From Thermococci archaeon (GTDB taxonomy: Archaea; Methanobacteriota_B; Thermococci; Methanofastidiosales; B48-G16), in the NCBI GenBank assembly GCA_030668905.1, contig DAOVEQ010000057.1, positions 1 to 6,893 of the forward strand: DNA of 6,893 nucleotides, written 5' to 3'. The stretch's first letter is position 1. Every line of letters begins with the position of its first letter. Made by a program: the position numbers and the translations under genes. Below, one piece after another: positions 5,203-6,893 of this stretch. The notes under the pieces were generated by a model. It was not told the DNA's origin and did not search any database. It was given only the letters and a program-made list of their open reading frames with translations.

Positions 5203-6450
5203 TTAATACCATCCACGAGTTTTCATTGCATCTGCAACTTTTTTCACCGCAACAATATATGCCGCTGTTCTCATATCGACATCTTCTCTTTTGTGAGCGT
5301 CATACACATCGTTGAAAGCACCTACCATAATCTTGTTCAGTTTATCATAAACCTCTTCACTTGACCAGTAATAACCAGTTACATTCTGGACCCACTCAAA
5401 GTACGAAACTGTCACTCCTCCAGAATTGCATAGGAAATCTGGAATAACAAAAACTCCTTTCTTATGCAAGATCTTGTCAGCTCCAGGAGTTGTTGGACCA
5501 TTTGCAGCTTCTGCAATTATTTTGGTTTTTACCCTGTCAGCATTTTTTTCTGTGATAACATTCTCTATAGCACATGGAACTAAGATATCACACTCCAGTT
5601 CCAACAGATCCTCGTTGGTAATTTTCTCTGTTTCGTGCAGTCCTATAACAGAACCTGTTTTTTCTTTCTGACTCAAGGCTGCATGTGGATCGAAACCTCT
5701 TTCACTGACAATTCCTCCTTTCGAATCGGAAACCGCAATAATCTTGGCACCTGCACCTTTAAGTAATGTTGCTGCAAAAGCCCCTGCATTTCCATACCCT
5801 TGAACAACAGCACGGGCTCCCTTAAGATTTATCCCCAACTTTCTTGTAGCTTCTTGTATTGCGTAGAGAGTGCCCATAGCTGTTGCATTCCACCTACCCT
5901 CAGATCCTCCAACAATTACGGGTTTTCCTGTTATTACTCCTGGAACATTGTACTGTTTAATCCTTGAAAATTCATCCATCATCCACGCCATTATTTGTGG
6001 ATTTGTGTAAACATCTGGTGCTGGAATATCTTTTTCTGGGCCTATGAACTGAGCTATCGCTCTGATATACCCTCTACTTAATCGTTCAAGCTCATCGATT
6101 GAAAGTGTGTGAGGATCGCATATAACTCCTCCTTTACTGCCCCCATAGGGTATACCTACAACTGCACATTTCCATGTCATCCATGCTGCCAGAGCTTTTA
6201 CCGTATCGATAGTTTCTGCCGGATGGAATCTTATTCCTCCCTTTGTTGGGCCTCTTGCATCATTGTACTGAACTCTGAAACCTGTAAATACCTTTGTTGA
6301 TCCGTCATCCATCTTTACAGGTATCGATACTTCCAGAGTCCTAAGTGGATTTCTCAAAATTGTATGTGCTGAAGGGTCTAAGTTCATTATTTTAGCAGCA
6401 ATATCTAACTGCTTTTGTGCTATCTTAAATGGGTTTAGTTCTTCAGGCAT
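5203..6450 (-). CDS. gdhA: Glutamate dehydrogenase 2 (Thermococcus-like type, hexameric class)
   Basis: Same reaction as dehydrogenase 1: glutamate to 2-oxoglutarate and ammonia with NAD(P). The 415-residue protein has full family length. Active-site blocks are complete: [12 protein letters not shown] (Lys70), MTWK (Lys94), GGSKGG (catalytic Lys106), PAPDVYTN (catalytic Asp146), the Rossmann GYGNAG at 218-223, and [12 protein letters not shown] with Ser349. [48 protein letters not shown] and the ending TRGWY closely follow Thermococcus and Pyrococcus enzymes, unlike dehydrogenase 1. [13 protein letters not shown] departs from the GRxEATGRG form but keeps the Ala-Thr. The ATG at 6450 has AGGTGAT (6454-6460) 3 nt upstream and its own promoter, so it is probably monocistronic. 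Mixed hexamers with dehydrogenase 1 are conceivable, since Thermus GdhA/GdhB is a known precedent, but this is untested. Confidence 0.97.
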   Translation of the reverse strand: MPEELNPFKIAQKQLDIAAKIMNLDPSAHTILRNPLRTLEVSIPVKMDDGSTKVFTGFRVQYNDARGPTKGGIRFHPAETIDTVKALAAWMTWKCAVVGIPYGGSKGGVICDPHTLSIDELERLSRGYIRAIAQFIGPEKDIPAPDVYTNPQIMAWMMDEFSRIKQYNVPGVITGKPVIVGGSEGRWNATAMGTLYAIQEATRKLGINLKGARAVVQGYGNAGAFAATLLKGAGAKIIAVSDSKGGIVSERGFDPHAALSQKEKTGSVIGLHETEKITNEDLLELECDILVPCAIENVITEKNADRVKTKIIAEAANGPTTPGADKILHKKGVFVIPDFLCNSGGVTVSYFEWVQNVTGYYWSSEEVYDKLNKIMVGAFNDVYDAHKREDVDMRTAAYIVAVKKVADAMKTRGWY

Positions 6451-6480
6451 AATATCACCTTAAACGAAACTCATGCAAAC

Positions 6481-6497
6481 TAAATAAAAAGGTTTCG
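6481..6497 (-). promoter_or_regulatory. BRE/TATA promoter of glutamate dehydrogenase 2
   Basis: The minus strand reads CGAAACC followed by TTTTTATTTA. The predicted transcription start is near 6459-6463, leaving a leader of about 10 nt that just includes the AGGTGAT site at 6454-6460. Confidence 0.65.
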
Positions 6498-6560
6498 ATG
6501 CACAGATGATAAAATATACCTATAATATCCTCTTAAGATGTATGAAAAATCTTTATCCTC

Positions 6561-6684
6561 CTCCTTTTTAAATAATCGTTTTTTTCTTTTGGAGAACCGT
6601 TTCAGAAGACATAATGAATTTTTTCTATATTCTCTTTTTAAGTAATTTATTTTCTTTTTTCCAGAACGCTTTTTTCTTTTGAAA
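6561..6684. repeat. Imperfect T-rich direct repeats in the spacer between glutamate dehydrogenase 2 and tRNA-Ala
   Basis: The 250-bp spacer 6451-6698 holds no convincing gene. Two sub-repeats are visible: CTTTTTAARTAAT at 6564-6576 and 6634-6646 (period 70), and CGYTTTTTTCTTTTGRA at 6577-6593 and 6667-6683 (period 90). GGAGAACCG near 6591 and CCAGAACGC near 6661 also resemble each other. On the minus strand the first pair reads ATTAYTTAAAAAG and could act as TATA-like elements; on the plus strand the T-runs could act as terminators. Low complexity makes chance partly responsible. Confidence 0.45.
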
Positions 6685-6693
6685 AGAAAAAAG
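6669..6693 (-). terminator. Oligo-T terminator of tRNA-Ala within a perfect 12-bp palindrome
   Basis: Starting six nt past the tRNA 3' end, the minus strand reads T6-C-T4, typical of archaeal tRNA termination. The same bases form an exact inverted repeat, CTTTTTTCTTTT, one central G, then AAAAGAAAAAAG, so an oligo-T signal is present on both strands. It may act bidirectionally. Confidence 0.55.
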
Positions 6694-6698
6694 GGTTG

Positions 6699-6770
6699 TG
6701 GACTCGGCGGGATTTGAACCCGCGGCTTCTGCCTTGCGAAGGCAGCGCTCTTCCACTGAGCTACGAGCCC
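6699..6770 (-). tRNA. tRNA-Ala (anticodon CGC)
   Basis: The 72-nt minus-strand sequence folds as a full cloverleaf: acceptor GGGCTCG with CGAGTCC, D stem GCTC with GAGC, anticodon stem CTGCC with GGCAG around loop TTCGCAA, five-base variable loop, and T stem GCGGG with CCCGC around TTCAAAT. The anticodon CGC (6736-6738) reads the Ala codon GCG. The G3-U70 wobble pair, the alanine identity element, and discriminator A73 are both present. CCA is not encoded and there is no intron. Confidence 0.97.
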
Positions 6771-6783
6771 ATAAAAAAGAAAT

Positions 6784-6893
6784 TTAAGGTATTATTTTTT
6801 CGATAGATATATACTTCAATACCGTCAATGCTATGTTTGTCTTGTATATCTTTATGTGGCCGTTTCTGTAGAGATCCATCCCATTTTCAATTA
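6784..6893 (-). CDS. 3' end of an unidentified protein gene (partial)
   Basis: A frame stays open from the right edge to a TAA at 6784-6786, giving the last 35 residues of a protein (contains MDLYRNGHIKIYKTNIALTV and ends in EKIIP). Composition is ordinary for this genome and the other two minus-strand frames are interrupted, but the stretch is short and I do not recognise the family. It ends 13 nt before the tRNA on the same strand, so read-through from this gene into the tRNA is possible. Confidence 0.42.
   Translation of the reverse strand, partial: IENGMDLYRNGHIKIYKTNIALTVLKYISIEKIIP
6806..6819 (-). promoter_or_regulatory. Possible promoter of tRNA-Ala
   Basis: The minus strand reads TTGAAG followed by TATATATC. 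Transcription would start near 6783, giving a leader of about 13 nt before the mature tRNA end. The element lies inside the last codons of the preceding open frame, so the match may be coincidental. A better BRE sequence, CGAAAAAA at 6795-6802, is too close to the tRNA to work at the spacing seen elsewhere. Confidence 0.33.

Noticed and set aside
5881..5925. [13 protein letters not shown] in glutamate dehydrogenase 2 as a damaged active-site motif
   Set aside because: The Ala-Thr is kept and Bacillus-type dehydrogenases have a similar GGSQGRETATAQG form, so this is normal family variation.
6557..6564. GGAGGAGG on the minus strand resembling a strong Shine-Dalgarno
   Set aside because: No start codon follows at a usable distance; the frame after it meets stops.
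6506..6571. Plus-strand micro-ORF of 21 codons in the spacer
   Set aside because: No ribosome-binding site or correctly spaced promoter, and low-complexity codons; likely chance.

Overview
The window is AT-rich archaeal DNA. The main evidence is BRE/TATA-type promoters of the form CGAAAA plus an AT-rich box, Shine-Dalgarno (SD) sites complementary to an archaeal 16S tail (AGGTGAT), two leaderless-looking genes, oligo-T terminators and an Ala tRNA with no encoded CCA. One glutamate dehydrogenase closely resembles the Thermococcus type, which suggests a euryarchaeal, possibly peptide- or amino-acid-using organism. The sequence does not support a finer placement.

Layout, left to right: the 5' part of ppsA (phosphoenolpyruvate synthase, minus) is back to back with a 644-residue soluble sensor (plus). 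The sensor has two tandem 135-residue coiled-coil/GAF-like repeats and three PAS domains, but no kinase or other output domain. It runs tail-to-tail into glutamate dehydrogenase 1 (minus), overlapping it by 12 bp. Upstream of that gene and on the same strand, 17 nt away, is a small minimal-nucleotidyltransferase gene; the pair is probably one operon. Its promoter is back to back with that of a calcineurin-like metallophosphoesterase (plus), which ends 3 nt from the stop of glutamate dehydrogenase 2 (minus). A 250-bp T-rich spacer with repeats and a palindrome follows, then tRNA-Ala(CGC) (minus) and the 3' end of an unidentified minus-strand gene.

The metabolic theme is the 2-oxoglutarate/glutamate and pyruvate/PEP node. 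The two dehydrogenases interconvert glutamate with 2-oxoglutarate and ammonia, and PEP synthase starts gluconeogenesis from pyruvate. The dehydrogenases look like different lineages rather than a fresh duplication. The nucleotidyltransferase and the phosphoesterase sit between them and the PAS/GAF-like sensor lies beside dehydrogenase 1, so a regulatory link is an attractive but unproven inference.

Two architectural points recur. The minus-strand genes ppsA, the nucleotidyltransferase gene and both dehydrogenase genes all have an SD placed 3 nt before ATG, while both plus-strand genes have the ATG exactly 38 nt after the first BRE base and no SD, as expected for leaderless mRNAs. Each dehydrogenase also appears to use an oligo-T terminator written as the antisense of the lysine codons that end the opposing gene.
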